Source of the DNA: Neptuniibacter victor
GTDB lineage: Bacteria > Pseudomonadota > Gammaproteobacteria > Pseudomonadales > Balneatricaceae
Direction: 5' to 3'
DNA length: 64,000 bases
Assembly (NCBI GenBank): GCA_027943745.1
Contig: AP025763.1
Coordinates: 620,001-684,000, forward strand
In this document: positions 48,902-57,127 of the stretch, piece after piece
How positions within the stretch are numbered: the stretch's first letter is position 1
Layout: every line of letters begins with the position of its first letter
Made by a program: the position numbers and the translations under genes
The notes under the pieces: generated by a model
Told to the model about the DNA's origin: nothing
Databases searched by the model: none
What the model saw: only the letters and a program-made list of their open reading frames with translations

Positions 48902-49369
48902 ATGAAAATTACAAAAGACAAAGTTGTTTCGTTTCATTATGCATTAGTCAATGCGGATGGCGAAGTGTTAGATGGGTCCCGTGATGGTAATCCATTGCCA
49001 TACTTGCATGGACATCAGAATATCGTTCCCGGCTTAGAGGCCGCGATGACAGATCATGAAGTGGGTGACAAGTTTGAAGTAAAAGTTGCACCAGAACAGG
49101 GGTATGGACAGAGAGATGAAGCGAAAGTCTCTCTTGTTGATCGCGCTTCGTTCGCGGGTTTTACTGAGCTTAGCGAAGGTATGGTTTGTCAGATGGAAGA
49201 TGAGCAGGGTGAACCTCAATTTGTTGCAATAACTAAAATTGATGAACAAGAGGTGACTGTGGATGCTAACCACCCTTTTGCTGGCCTTGAATTGAATTTT
49301 GATGTCGAAGTAATGGAAGTGAGGGACGCTACAGAAGAGGAACTGTCGGCGGGTAGAGTTGATCTATAG
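48902..49369 (+). CDS. slyD: FKBP-type peptidyl-prolyl isomerase SlyD
   Basis: The 155-residue protein combines an FKBP domain, interrupted by the insert-in-flap chaperone domain, with a short acidic tail. Motifs are VVSFHYALVNADGEVLDGS, PLPYLHGHQNIVPGLE and NHPFAGLELNFDVEV. The histidine/cysteine-rich nickel-binding tail of E. coli SlyD is absent, so a role in hydrogenase metallation is not supported. GGAG precedes ATG 48902; the longer in-frame extension overlaps the upstream esterase and is not real. Confidence 0.92.
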   Translation: MKITKDKVVSFHYALVNADGEVLDGSRDGNPLPYLHGHQNIVPGLEAAMTDHEVGDKFEVKVAPEQGYGQRDEAKVSLVDRASFAGFTELSEGMVCQMEDEQGEPQFVAITKIDEQEVTVDANHPFAGLELNFDVEVMEVRDATEEELSAGRVDL

Positions 49370-49486
49370 TATCAGCTGAGGCCTGAAGTGCTTAGAAAGG
49401 CACTAGGTATATAGATCTTCGAGCAACCTACTTGAGCTATTGTTGCACGATATATAGTTATACAGACATCGTTATTGGAGACACAG

Positions 49487-49675
49487 ATGCGTTTAATTCT
49501 TGCCATACTCATTCCATGGCTGCAGTTTTTTACTATAGGGCGTCCAATCGCGGGCATAATCTGTTTAGTGCTACAGATCACACTTGTTGGCTGGATTCCC
49601 GCAGCCATATGGTCGGTTTATGCGCTAAGCCAATATAAAACAGACCAAAAAATTAAAGATGCGCTAGATAAGTAG
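49487..49675 (+). CDS. Pmp3/YqaE-type small membrane protein
   Basis: The 62-residue peptide has two membrane helices: RLILAILIPWLQFFTIG near the start and GIICLVLQITLVGWIPAAIWSVYAL. The pattern IPWLQFFTIGRPIAG...WIPAAIWSVYAL matches the Pmp3/YqaE proteolipid family, which affects membrane potential and stress tolerance in other organisms. The short basic C-terminus (YKTDQKIKDALDK) is cytoplasmic. GGAG lies six bases before ATG 49487. A strong terminator follows. Confidence 0.85.
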   Translation: MRLILAILIPWLQFFTIGRPIAGIICLVLQITLVGWIPAAIWSVYALSQYKTDQKIKDALDK

Positions 49676-49704
49676 CTTTCAACTAGCTAGCCCATACAGT
49701 TACT

Positions 49705-49727
49705 AAGCCGTTTTTACGGCTTTTTTT
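49705..49727 (+). terminator. Rho-independent terminator
   Basis: AAGCCGT (49705-49711) pairs with ACGGCTT (49716-49722), followed by a T-run to 49727. It ends the Pmp3-like transcript. Confidence 0.9.
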
Positions 49728-49734
49728 ATGCCTG

Positions 49735-49995
49735 CTATTTGACCTTTTCCTGCCACTCCAAATCACCAATCTGCACTTTTAGCCATTCAAAACCGATACG
49801 TTTAGCTACCGCGGCTGCTCCATCCAGACTTTTAAATTCACGCTCCGATTTTGAACGTTGTAGTTCCAGCGTAAAGACTTCGTCCTGTTTAGTGACAAAT
49901 TTCAGCGTCCAACCACGTGCCATTGAGATAGGAATTGCTTGGCATGAATCGAATACGCCAGCCTTAAATAGTAATCTCACTTCCTTTTCTTGCAT
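49735..49995 (-). CDS. Small basic-acidic protein of unknown function (86 aa)
   Basis: This is an 86-residue soluble product: MQEKEVRLLFKAGVFDSCQAIPI, then WTLKFVTKQDEVFTLELQRSKS, and a helix SLDGAAAVAKRIGFEWLKVQIG. The pattern of two or three strands followed by a helix with GFEWLKV resembles small proteins near plasmid or stress loci, but I cannot name a family. GAGGA lies about seven bases before ATG 49995, which I prefer to the GTG two codons earlier. It faces the Pmp3-like gene. Confidence 0.6.
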   Translation of the reverse strand: MQEKEVRLLFKAGVFDSCQAIPISMARGWTLKFVTKQDEVFTLELQRSKSEREFKSLDGAAAVAKRIGFEWLKVQIGDLEWQEKVK

Positions 49996-50001
49996 CGTCA
50001 C

Positions 50002-50412
50002 ATCCTCGTTAATGAAGTATCTTTATTGTCTATTGATAAGTCTATATTAAATATTGCTTTATTGCAAGTTAGTTGTGATGATTTTGTTTCTGTAAGTTGT
50101 TGAAAAATATAGAGAAAATAATATTTTTTGAGATTTTATAAAAGGCAGGTTTTTTTATGCTTAACTTGTTGAATTAAAAGGGTTTTTGATGGTTTTGTTT
50201 TGTATGAGTTTTATTTGTTTTAATTAGCTATTAATTGTTTGAAACTAATTTAAAATCACTCGAAAGCTGTTTTTGATAAGTTGAAGTGTTTATTTGAAGT
50301 GTGAGTTGAATATTTTGTGTTGTTACGTCAGAAAAAGCGTTGATTATGCCTAGGTGGGAAATACTTCAATGGTTGAGGGGGAGGGGCGAATTACTAGAGG
50401 TTGAATTGTTTA
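50002..50412. other. AT-rich gap
   Basis: About 410 bp without a convincing gene. Bases 50040-50340 are very rich in T and A, with many short T-runs and TTGTTT/TTTGAA repeats on the plus strand. No tRNA, inverted repeat of note or ORF with a ribosome site is seen. It may hold promoters for the 86-aa gene to the left. Confidence 0.5.
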
Positions 50413-50441
50413 GACAAAAAGAAGGGCTTATTTCTAAGCCC
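50413..50441 (-). terminator. Rho-independent terminator of the 58-aa gene
   Basis: GGGCTTA (50424-50430) pairs with TAAGCCC (50435-50441). On the minus strand the stem is followed by TTCTTTTTG. It lies 20 bp past the stop at 50461. Confidence 0.75.
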
Positions 50442-50460
50442 AATACTCGATTAAAAGCGC

Positions 50461-50637
50461 TTAACGGTTAAGTTGTTGCTCAACTCTGATTAAGATGGCA
50501 CGAGTGTGCTCTGTCGCATCATCAGACTGCAATATCAAAGGCGAGATCTTAAATGTATCTAAGAAGTCGACCATAAATGTTGCCGAGTTCATTTTTTGTA
50601 GTTGTTCACTTGTCCAGGCGCGTACTTGATAAGACAT
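50461..50637 (-). CDS. Unrecognised 58-aa protein
   Basis: This short frame starts at ATG 50637, with AGGAG nine bases upstream, and runs to TAA at 50461. The product begins MSYQVRAWTSEQLQKMNSA and continues with TFMVDFLDTFKISPLIL and a final helix RAILIRVEQQLNR. It has no membrane segment. A strong ribosome site and its own terminator argue that it is real. No family is recognised. Confidence 0.6.
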   Translation of the reverse strand: MSYQVRAWTSEQLQKMNSATFMVDFLDTFKISPLILQSDDATEHTRAILIRVEQQLNR

Positions 50638-50897
50638 ACTTCATTACTCCTAAACCGGTTTTTTGGTGCGGTCCATGCGGATACCAACTGTCCCCGATAC
50701 GAAATCGGAAATAATCGATAGTAAAGTTATGGTTCATTCTGAGCATTTATTCAAATGGGATGAGATCAATATAAAATTATTTCATTTTCATCAGTAGACA
50801 GTTTCTTGAGCTACATCAATATTCACTAATGTGTAAAAGGGTAATCTAGCTTCCAATAACTACGAGTATTACGGAATAATTTTGCGAGGGTGTCGTA

Positions 50898-51023
50898 ATG
50901 GTTGATGTATATAGTATGGAAGTATTGGTTCCTAGCTTGGCAATGATTGTTGGTATGACTGCAGCAATGGTCTGGGGATTCTTTAAAGTTCGCGATTTGA
51001 TGAACGAAGATCAAAAGAAGTAA
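50898..51023 (+). CDS. 41-aa single-span membrane peptide
   Basis: The frame starts at ATG 50898 with GAGGGTG upstream and ends at TAA 51021-51023, followed by a terminator. The product MVDVYSMEVLVPSLAMIVGM continues with TAAMVWGFFKV and a polar tail RDLMNEDQKK. One hydrophobic helix (about 9-30) with a charged C-terminus indicates a small inner-membrane protein. Such peptides often tune respiratory or transport complexes; there is no neighbour to assign it to. Confidence 0.6.
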   Translation: MVDVYSMEVLVPSLAMIVGMTAAMVWGFFKVRDLMNEDQKK

Positions 51024-51086
51024 TTTGTATATACCACTCCAGAGGTTGATGTCACCTTCCTCAAAAGTCGGTAAATTATCTTGCTG

Positions 51087-51114
51087 AAAAAGATCACTTA
51101 GGTGGTCTTTTTTT
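51087..51114 (+). terminator. Rho-independent terminator after the 41-aa peptide
   Basis: GATCAC (51092-51097) pairs with GTGGTC (51102-51107), including one G-U, followed by seven T. Confidence 0.8.
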
Positions 51115-51298
51115 GTGTCTGAGTATAATTATCCCTCTTAACGCTTCCACGTGTGTAAATTCTTCGGTGTTACACCTTAGGCTAAACCTTGTTTAATGTC
51201 TGGTTATATTGTGTACACTGGTTCTGAGGTTGAGGCAGGTTTTGGTACGAGAGCTTGCTAATGAGTAACTACCTTATATAAAAATAAAGGAGATGACC

Positions 51299-51493
51299 GT
51301 GAGTGAAAGTAGAGAACGAGGCTTTTACAAAGTTCGTTATGGCCAACGCTGGATCGCCGCTTTTTGGTGTGGAGATCTTTGGGGGTTGCCTGACGAAATG
51401 AAGCCAGGAGAGGAGGGGTGGGAAGCTGTATTGGACCAAAACCCTGATGAAATTGGCGATTATATTCCTATGCCAATAGCAATGAATAGCTAA
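51299..51493 (+). CDS. Small tryptophan-rich protein (64 aa)
   Basis: A short protein begins MSESRERGFYKVRYGQRWIA and continues AFWCGDLWGLPDEMKPGEEGW, ending in YIPMPIAMNS. It has five Trp in 64 residues and no signal peptide. I choose GTG 51299 because AAGGAG lies at the right distance, whereas the ATG at 51293 abuts the GGAG. It may be a small nucleic-acid or protein-binding protein. No family is recognised. Confidence 0.6.
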   Translation: MSESRERGFYKVRYGQRWIAAFWCGDLWGLPDEMKPGEEGWEAVLDQNPDEIGDYIPMPIAMNS

Positions 51494-51497
51494 TCTT

Positions 51498-51525
51498 TAG
51501 GTCGACACCTTAGGATGTCGACCTA
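51498..51525. other. Ten-bp inverted repeat between convergent genes
   Basis: TAGGTCGACA (51498-51507) pairs with TGTCGACCTA (51516-51525). No U-run follows on either side. It lies between the Trp-rich gene and the CopD-like gene and may protect 3' ends or bind a regulator. Confidence 0.4.
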
Positions 51526-51548
51526 TGATCAAATATGTAGCTCTATCG

Positions 51549-52004
51549 TTAAAAAAGGTATTTTCCTGCTGTTGCTATCGTTGCCGTTATAAGCCCAAGC
51601 GTTAAGTTAACGGCAACAATCAGCCTAATTTTATTTAACTGTTCAGCTGCTTCAGGCCAACTTTCTTTAGCTATAGCTACTTTAAGCTTACGAAAAGGGT
51701 TGAAGTACAAGTGTCCAAAGATAGCCATCATTAAATAGCCAGTCCCCAGCATCATATGTATGTGCATGCCGATATTAGAAAAGCCGCCTAAAAGAGCAAT
51801 CATACCGTGCCCGCTGATAACCAATACCGCAATTGAAATCCATACCCATTTGAAAAAGATTGAAAAGACTCCTGACCAGAGTTGTAGTCGTAAAGGCGGT
51901 TCGAGTATCTGAGCAGCGACAGGGCGGAGGCATTGGTAAGCGAAAAACATGCCGCCGACCCAAATAATGGCGGAAAGTATGTGTAAAGCAAGAAACGCAG
52001 ACAT
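51549..52004 (-). CDS. CopD-like four-helix membrane protein
   Basis: The 151-residue protein has four predicted membrane helices. It starts FLALHILSAIIWVGGMFFAYQ, resembling the CopD/YcnJ and DUF2214-like membrane family, where the H-x-x-x-x-x-W-V-G-G pattern is common. Later segments are GHGMIALLGG, MHIHMMLGTGYLMMAIFGHLYF and LTLGLITATIATAG. Conserved His residues could bind copper or haem, but there is no copper operon beside it. GGAG lies before the ATG. It is single on the minus strand. Confidence 0.75.
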   Translation of the reverse strand: MSAFLALHILSAIIWVGGMFFAYQCLRPVAAQILEPPLRLQLWSGVFSIFFKWVWISIAVLVISGHGMIALLGGFSNIGMHIHMMLGTGYLMMAIFGHLYFNPFRKLKVAIAKESWPEAAEQLNKIRLIVAVNLTLGLITATIATAGKYLF

Positions 52005-52277
52005 CTTGATCTCCTTGTTTTAGGTGTTTGAAGCTGACTTTAATTTAGGAAGCAGGGCTATGGTTAGGGTTAATTGATTTATAGCTACATTCTGTATTAA
52101 ACGTTAATGAGTATGTTACAAGCTAAACCCCGCCACTGCACAGATTATCAACCCAGCAAAATTTATGGATAGGTGACTGTTAAAATGCCATCGTGTTTCA
52201 TCTGCTGCTGATCGATGTTTGAATACGTATCAGATTCAGCGACAGAACTGTGTGATCACCACGGAGGAGGTGTTGTT

Positions 52278-53417
52278 TTATCGAAGAGATTTGATCGCTT
52301 TTAGAATGACAAATTTTTTGTTGCTTGCAATGGTTTCGCAGTTACCAAAAATTCTCTTAAGGATTTGATGATAACCTAAGTGGCGATTGCCAATGACCCA
52401 TAACTCTCCACCTTTTTTTAGCACGTTGTTTGATTCACGAAACATCTGTTTGGCAATAAAGTCACCAACAACGTTTTGTTGATGGAAAGGGGGATTGTTT
52501 AGAACTAAATCATATTGGTTCTTATCTAAACCTTGTAAACAATCGGTTGCAAGGTAGGTAGCTTTGCGTTCTTGACCAAAAGTAGATTCAAAATTTTCTT
52601 GTGCTGATGCAACTGCCATAAACGATTCGTCAACGAAGCTAATAGACGCATCTGGATTTTTATCAGCTGCGATTAACCCTACTACGCCATTGCCACATCC
52701 AAGATCGATAATGTTTTGGTAGCCATTCGATGAAGGAATGTGTTGTAGGAAAAAGCGTGTCCCTATGTCTAAGCTATCACGCGAAAAAACAGCGGCGTGA
52801 TTACTGATTTTGTAAGCAGTATTTTCTAGTGTGTAAACTGAAGGAAAGGGCGATAAGGTGCTTTTCTGCAGTAGGTCTACTTTAGGGAATATTAAGCGAG
52901 CTTTCTTTCGGGCCAAAGAGGTTTTTGTGGAACCAATAATATTTTCAAATAGCTTCAGTGTAGAGTTGTGAATCGATTTTACCATTCCTCCCGCAACAAT
53001 AACGCTATCTTCATGCAGAAGAGGTTTTAAGCGGCATAGTTGATCCTCTAACATAGCGAGGCTTTTGGGGATTTTCAGCAAAACAAGATCGAATTGGGTT
53101 TGAGGATATTCAAGGCTAGTGTGAAGTTTTACTGCATCACTATCTATATTGTTGTCATCGGCGTTAGCCAGAGTGCCCCGATGAGATAGCCAAGAGTCAC
53201 TGATCGCTTCTGGAGAAAACTGCTGTAATGAAATGCTCAGTGCACCAAATTGGTCATTAATAATGAGCGTACGAGTGTTTTCATTTATAAGGTTGCTGTC
53301 AGTAATCTGTTGCAGGATGTATTCATCAGCAGCGTCCCAAGCTCGGAGTTGTTCTTTTGCTCGGCGAGGGAAACGAGATAACTTTACGCTGCCAAAAGTC
53401 GTGCTTAGTATTTCCAT
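52278..53417 (-). CDS. rlmG: 23S rRNA (guanine-1835 N2) methyltransferase
   Basis: The 379-residue protein has the duplicated class I methyltransferase arrangement of RlmG/RsmC. It has a degenerate N-terminal half, then IIDLGCGNGVVGLIAADKNP as SAM motif and the catalytic NPPFHQQ in LVLNNPPFH. RlmG methylates G1835 of 23S rRNA. Length matches E. coli RlmG (about 378). ATG 53417 with AGG upstream is preferred over an extension of 15 codons. It lies about 85 bp downstream of yceI on the same strand. Confidence 0.93.
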   Translation of the reverse strand: MEILSTTFGSVKLSRFPRRAKEQLRAWDAADEYILQQITDSNLINENTRTLIINDQFGALSISLQQFSPEAISDSWLSHRGTLANADDNNIDSDAVKLHTSLEYPQTQFDLVLLKIPKSLAMLEDQLCRLKPLLHEDSVIVAGGMVKSIHNSTLKLFENIIGSTKTSLARKKARLIFPKVDLLQKSTLSPFPSVYTLENTAYKISNHAAVFSRDSLDIGTRFFLQHIPSSNGYQNIIDLGCGNGVVGLIAADKNPDASISFVDESFMAVASAQENFESTFGQERKATYLATDCLQGLDKNQYDLVLNNPPFHQQNVVGDFIAKQMFRESNNVLKKGGELWVIGNRHLGYHQILKRIFGNCETIASNKKFVILKAIKSLR

Positions 53418-53479
53418 TTTGACCTGTACTGTAGTGGAAAGCAGAAAAGGTGATTTTATCACAGGCAGTGCAGCAAGTG

Positions 53480-53497
53480 CCCGGGCTCTCGCCCGGG
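53480..53497 (-). terminator. GC-rich hairpin between yceI and rlmG
   Basis: CCCGGGC (53480-53486) pairs with GCCCGGG (53491-53497) around TCTC, just after the yceI stop. No U-run follows, so it may be a partial or Rho-assisted terminator, or a barrier protecting the yceI message. Confidence 0.5.
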
Positions 53498-53502
53498 ATG
53501 GA

Positions 53503-54075
53503 TTATTTTGTATAGGTTAAATGGAAACTGACAGGAACTGAAAAAGAGATAGAGGGAAGTTTAGCTATATCTTTAAGCGTAGTGATTCCTCCATCTAGGG
53601 AAAAGTCAGATGCCTGGATAGAAATTGGGCTCAGTGAGGAAACAATCATCTTGGAATCTGAAAGTTTAATGATATTTACATCGGCTGAGACCTCTTTTTC
53701 AATGCCGTGTAAGTTGAGAACGCCAGTTACTTTCTGACGAGTAACATCACCTATTTTCTGTAATCCTAAATGCTTCATATCTAGCTGAGCCAAAAATGTA
53801 GAGGTGCTGTATTCACTAGTCTCGAATAGGAGATCTTTCATTCGTTGGTCGCGGATCTCTATTCCGCTATCAATCGAGGTGAGGTCAAGGGTAAGTTTAG
53901 CTTCACCTTGATCGTTAATTGAGCTGCTGAAATGTTGAAAGCGGTGGGTTTCTATGACTTTATCTTTTTTAATAGAAGAAAAACTAAAATCAGATTCCGT
54001 ATTATTTAATTGCCAATCGGCGATTGCAGTGCTTGAGACGAGTAAGGCTGAGCTGAAAGCGATCCATTTAAACAT
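53503..54075 (-). CDS. yceI: YceI-family periplasmic lipid-binding protein
   Basis: This is a protein of about 190 residues with a signal peptide (MFKWIAFSSALLVSSTAIA). The lipocalin-like YceI barrel starts at WQLNNTESDFSFSSIKKDKVIETHRF and carries DSGIEIRDQRMKDLLF and GDVTRQKVTGVLNLHGIEKEV. YceI proteins bind polyisoprenoid lipids and respond to base or envelope stress. AGGA is eight bases before ATG 54075, which I prefer to the ATG three codons upstream. Confidence 0.92.
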   Translation of the reverse strand: MFKWIAFSSALLVSSTAIADWQLNNTESDFSFSSIKKDKVIETHRFQHFSSSINDQGEAKLTLDLTSIDSGIEIRDQRMKDLLFETSEYSTSTFLAQLDMKHLGLQKIGDVTRQKVTGVLNLHGIEKEVSADVNIIKLSDSKMIVSSLSPISIQASDFSLDGGITTLKDIAKLPSISFSVPVSFHLTYTK

Positions 54076-54334
54076 ATTAAACATCCTTGTTTTTGTAGTA
54101 TGTTGCTTGGATTTTAAACAGTTGTTTAAATAAGTCTATGCCCCTTAGCTATAAACGGAGCATTGTTATTGTCTATATATTTAATTTTTATGAATTTTTT
54201 AGAATTCTTTTGACCTAAAGGTAAATAATCTATATAAAATAATGTATATACATTCGATGTGCTTTAGATGTGCGTTGGGGATGCGTTGTATTTGCTGTAT
54301 TCTTGCAATCAGAAGATGTTTGAGATCGCATGAC

Positions 54335-54514
54335 ATGACTGAAAAAAAGAAGACAAAAGCGAAAAAGAAAAACAGCCAGTTGGTTATTCGTATTAATGAT
54401 GAACAGAGAGATGAATTTGTCTCGTTGTGCGAAGAACTAGACACCAGCGCCGCACGAGAGATACGTCGTTTTATACGTGGTTTTCTTGCAGAACATGATC
54501 AAGAAGAAGGGTAA
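54335..54514 (+). CDS. Ribbon-helix-helix (CopG-like) DNA-binding protein, 59 aa
   Basis: The 59-residue protein has a Lys-rich start MTEKKKTKAKKKNSQ, then the RHH fold: strand LVIRINDEQRDEF, helix VSLCEELDTSAAREIRR and helix FIRGFLAEHDQEEG. Such proteins bind DNA as dimers and may be autoregulators. No toxin gene is adjacent. The longer in-frame extension is Cys-rich and lacks a ribosome site. The 38-aa Lys-rich peptide gene follows after 55 bp. Confidence 0.65.
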   Translation: MTEKKKTKAKKKNSQLVIRINDEQRDEFVSLCEELDTSAAREIRRFIRGFLAEHDQEEG

Positions 54515-54569
54515 CTAACGGATTGTAAATGTTCTTCTCACATTATAAATAGGTAAGGGGATTTTTCAG

Positions 54570-54686
54570 ATGGCTAAAGTTAAAACAAAAGAAGTTAAGA
54601 AAGAGATCAAAGCACGTAAAGCAAAAATTGCTAAGCACGAAACTAAGTTGAAAGGGCTTAAGAAGCTGCTTAAAAAAGCTAAGTAA
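54570..54686 (+). CDS. 38-aa lysine/alanine-rich basic peptide
   Basis: The frame starts at ATG 54570 with AAGGGGA upstream and ends at TAA 54684-54686. The product MAKVKTKEVKKEIKARKAKI continues AKHETKLKGLKKLLKKAK. It is almost wholly helical, about 40% Lys and strongly basic, resembling histone-H1-like or ribosome-associated peptides. The upstream site and the hairpin after the stop favour a real gene. Function is not assignable. Confidence 0.6.
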   Translation: MAKVKTKEVKKEIKARKAKIAKHETKLKGLKKLLKKAK

Positions 54687-54711
54687 TAAACTTCTTATAC
54701 AGTTTTGAACC

Positions 54712-54738
54712 AAGGAAGCGGTTTCGCGACGCTTCCTT
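54712..54738 (+). terminator. Likely terminator after the basic peptide
   Basis: AAGGAAGCG (54712-54720) pairs with CGCTTCCTT (54730-54738), followed by a T-rich but interrupted tract (ACTTTGCTTTCTTT). Confidence 0.55.
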
Positions 54739-54930
54739 ACTTTGCTTTCTTTATAGCGCTATCCCTAAATATGCCTTTCTGTTGGGCAGTCACTTCATTT
54801 TATCGTAATCTGACTAATCGTTGTTTCAGTTCTTTCCAATCAGTATTACCATGCTCTATTGTCATAACACTGTTTTGAAATTCTGAGAATATAAGGGACT
54901 AAATTCGTCAGTTCCCAAATGGAGATTGTC

Positions 54931-55848
54931 ATGTTCGGATTTGAAATTACAGCGGCCGTTGTTGTCGTGCTCGCACTAATATTTATTTTTTCTGGGGTTA
55001 AAATGGTCCCGCAAGGCTATAACTGGACAACTGAAAGGTTCGGCCGTTATACCAAAACTCTCCGCCCTGGTTTGAACCTCATTATTCCTTTTGTCGACCG
55101 AGTGGGCACAAAACAAAATATGATGGAGCAAGTACTGGATGTACCGCCACAAGAAGTTATCAGTGCGGATAATGCACAGGTCACTACGGATGCGGTTTGT
55201 TTCTATCAAGTGTTAGATGCAGCTCAAGCAAGCTATGAGGTTAATGATCTGTATCGGGCGATGCAGAATTTAGTGATGACAAATATCCGTGCAGTATTAG
55301 GATCGATGGAATTGGATGAGATGTTGTCGAATCGCGATAGTATTAATAGCCTTTTGCTGAATAAAGTCGATGAAGTGACCGACCCGTGGGGAGTTAAAGT
55401 AACTCGAGTCGAAATCAGAGATATTTCGCCTCCTCATGATCTTGTTGAAGCGATGGCTAATCAGATGAAAGCTGAACGAGAAAAACGTGCAGCGATTCTT
55501 ACTGCCGAGGGTGAGCGTGAAGCAGCAATTCAGGTTGCTGAAGGTGAAAAACGTGCGGCAATTTTGACCGCGGAAGGTGAAAAAGAGGCGGCTTTCCGTG
55601 AAGCGGAATCTAGGGAACGACTGGCGATGGCGGAAGCGAGAGCAACCAAAGTGGTTTCTGAAGCGATCGCCCAAGGAAATCCACAGGCGCTAAATTATTT
55701 TGTGGCACAGAAATATACAGAGGCACTACAAGGTATAGGTGCAAGCGATAATGCTAAAGTTGTTATGATGCCTCTTGAAGCAAGCAGTGTGATTGGTTCG
55801 ATTGCGGGTATTAGCGAATTACTCAAAGAAACGAAAGTAGGTTCATAG
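54931..55848 (+). CDS. qmcA: SPFH/band 7 membrane protein QmcA
   Basis: The protein of 305 residues has an N-terminal TM (about 4-23), an SPFH/band 7 domain ([25 protein letters not shown], then [19 protein letters not shown]) and a long helical region. The repeated pattern [21 protein letters not shown] is typical of stomatin-like QmcA. These proteins assemble into cage-like microdomains that modulate FtsH and other membrane proteins. ATG 54931 with GGAG upstream is chosen over the ATG four codons before. It is paired with nfeD directly downstream. Confidence 0.95.
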   Translation: MFGFEITAAVVVVLALIFIFSGVKMVPQGYNWTTERFGRYTKTLRPGLNLIIPFVDRVGTKQNMMEQVLDVPPQEVISADNAQVTTDAVCFYQVLDAAQASYEVNDLYRAMQNLVMTNIRAVLGSMELDEMLSNRDSINSLLLNKVDEVTDPWGVKVTRVEIRDISPPHDLVEAMANQMKAEREKRAAILTAEGEREAAIQVAEGEKRAAILTAEGEKEAAFREAESRERLAMAEARATKVVSEAIAQGNPQALNYFVAQKYTEALQGIGASDNAKVVMMPLEASSVIGSIAGISELLKETKVGS

Positions 55849-56298
55849 ATGGTTGAGCAACTCGAATCACTTACATACTGGCATTGGATTATTTTGGCAC
55901 TTTTATTATTGGGTGGTGAAGCCCTCGGTGCTGCAGGGTTTATGATCGGTATTTCTATTTCAGCGCTGGGGGTCGCGCTGTTAATGGCGCTTGGTATTGT
56001 CGTTGATTGGCAGATACAATTCCTTCTGTTTGCGCTGTTATCGGTTGTTGCATCTATTGTTTTTTGGAAGTTTTTTAGCGTTAGCTCAGAGAATGATGAT
56101 GCAGGAATGATTAATAATCGTGCTGCTCAGTTGATTGGACGAACGTTGACTTTAGAACATGATGTTGAGAACGGCCAAGGTAAGCTGCAAATAGGCGATA
56201 CGTTTTGGAAGATTGTCGCTCAGCAGGATCTTAAAGCTGGCACCTTAATAGAAATTCATGGGGCCGAAGGAATGGTACTGCTTATTAAAAAAGTATAA
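55849..56298 (+). CDS. NfeD-family protein (YbbJ-like)
   Basis: This 149-residue protein has three membrane helices near residues 10-72 (HWIILALLLLGGEALGAAGF, LGVALLMALGIVV, FLLFALLSVVASIVFW). An OB-fold C-terminal domain follows, with QLIGRTLTLEHDVENGQGKLQ and LIEIHGAEGMVL. NfeD/YbbJ partners QmcA in membrane microdomains. It starts at the base after the qmcA stop, so the two are one translational unit. Confidence 0.93.
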   Translation: MVEQLESLTYWHWIILALLLLGGEALGAAGFMIGISISALGVALLMALGIVVDWQIQFLLFALLSVVASIVFWKFFSVSSENDDAGMINNRAAQLIGRTLTLEHDVENGQGKLQIGDTFWKIVAQQDLKAGTLIEIHGAEGMVLLIKKV

Positions 56299-56337
56299 TT
56301 CTTCTAATCAGTAGCCATCATTGTTCTTGCGGGCGTG

Positions 56338-56862
56338 ATGGCTGCAGACGTTCTATCTGTTAGATTAATAACTGTGCTTAAGTATCTGAATCATTACCCT
56401 GAAAATATTAGAACCCAGGCCCAAAAACTCCTTGATGAGGATAGGATGAGAGAGTTATTGACTCAAAAGTATCCTCATCGTCATTCGATCCAGAGTAATC
56501 GTGCACTGTATGATTACGCTATGGATTTGAAAAAACGCTTTATGCGTAAATCCTCTCCTCTTAGTAAAGTACAATATAGCGATAAGGTTTCTGCTTTAAA
56601 TGCATTAGGTACTCATAGCCGCGTTTCACGTGTGCAAGGTGGGAAGCTTAAAGCTAAAAAAGAGATTCTTATCGACAGTCGTTTTAAATCTATGCCTGAA
56701 GAGTTCTTACGCATGATTGTGGTGCATGAACTAGCACATATAAAAGAGATGGATCATAACAAAGCTTTCTACCAGCTATGTTTGTATATGGAGCCACAAT
56801 ATCATCAGTATGAACTTGATCTTCGTCTCCATCTTACGTGGCTAGAGTATTCTCAATTATAA
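56338..56862 (+). CDS. YgjP-like zinc metalloprotease
   Basis: The 174-residue protein has the YgjP/WLM fold with HELAHIKEMDHNKAFYQL. HExxH plus a further His seven residues on are the three zinc ligands. The preceding segment ILIDSRFKSMPEEFLRMIVVHELAH and the C-terminal strand HLTWLEYSQL support this. YgjP-like proteins are single-domain zincins with unknown substrates. The start may be the GTG one codon earlier. It follows nfeD after about 40 bp. Confidence 0.85.
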   Translation: MAADVLSVRLITVLKYLNHYPENIRTQAQKLLDEDRMRELLTQKYPHRHSIQSNRALYDYAMDLKKRFMRKSSPLSKVQYSDKVSALNALGTHSRVSRVQGGKLKAKKEILIDSRFKSMPEEFLRMIVVHELAHIKEMDHNKAFYQLCLYMEPQYHQYELDLRLHLTWLEYSQL

Positions 56863-56906
56863 GGCTAGCCCGGTATTTAGCCTTACCGGTTGTATAGCTA
56901 GTATAA

Positions 56907-57050
56907 AAATTTATTAAAATTCGCCTGGGTTGGGAGAGCGAAGAGGTGTTTAAGCTTGTTGCTAAAGCGGGGATTACTTATTCTCAAGGCTATCATTTGG
57001 GTAAGCCAACACCGTATCTAGCGAAAGTGATAAATAGGTCTCTTACCTAA
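56907..57050 (+). pseudogene. Decayed C-terminal remnant of an EAL domain
   Basis: An open frame without a start encodes GWESEEVFKLVAKAGITYSQ followed by GYHLGKPTPYLAKVI and ends at TAA 57048-57050. It aligns with the C-terminus of EAL phosphodiesterases (GVETEEQLALLKKYGCDYVQ-GFYLGRPMP type). Everything upstream of that region is missing. It is a gene remnant between ygjP-like and slp-like genes; no intact copy is adjacent. Confidence 0.75.
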
Positions 57051-57127
57051 ACTATAATTTTTGATAAAACGCAGATGCAGATACTGTCCTATGCTTTAGA
57101 TAAGCATTACGTGAATGGACAGTTGCT

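Noticed and set aside
50040-50340. Possible sRNA or origin in the AT-rich gap
   Set aside because: No promoter-terminator pair or iterated repeats could be recognised by eye.
52187-52302. 29-codon frame before and overlapping the rlmG 3' end
   Set aside because: No ribosome site and opposite to the rlmG coding strand; very short, likely chance.
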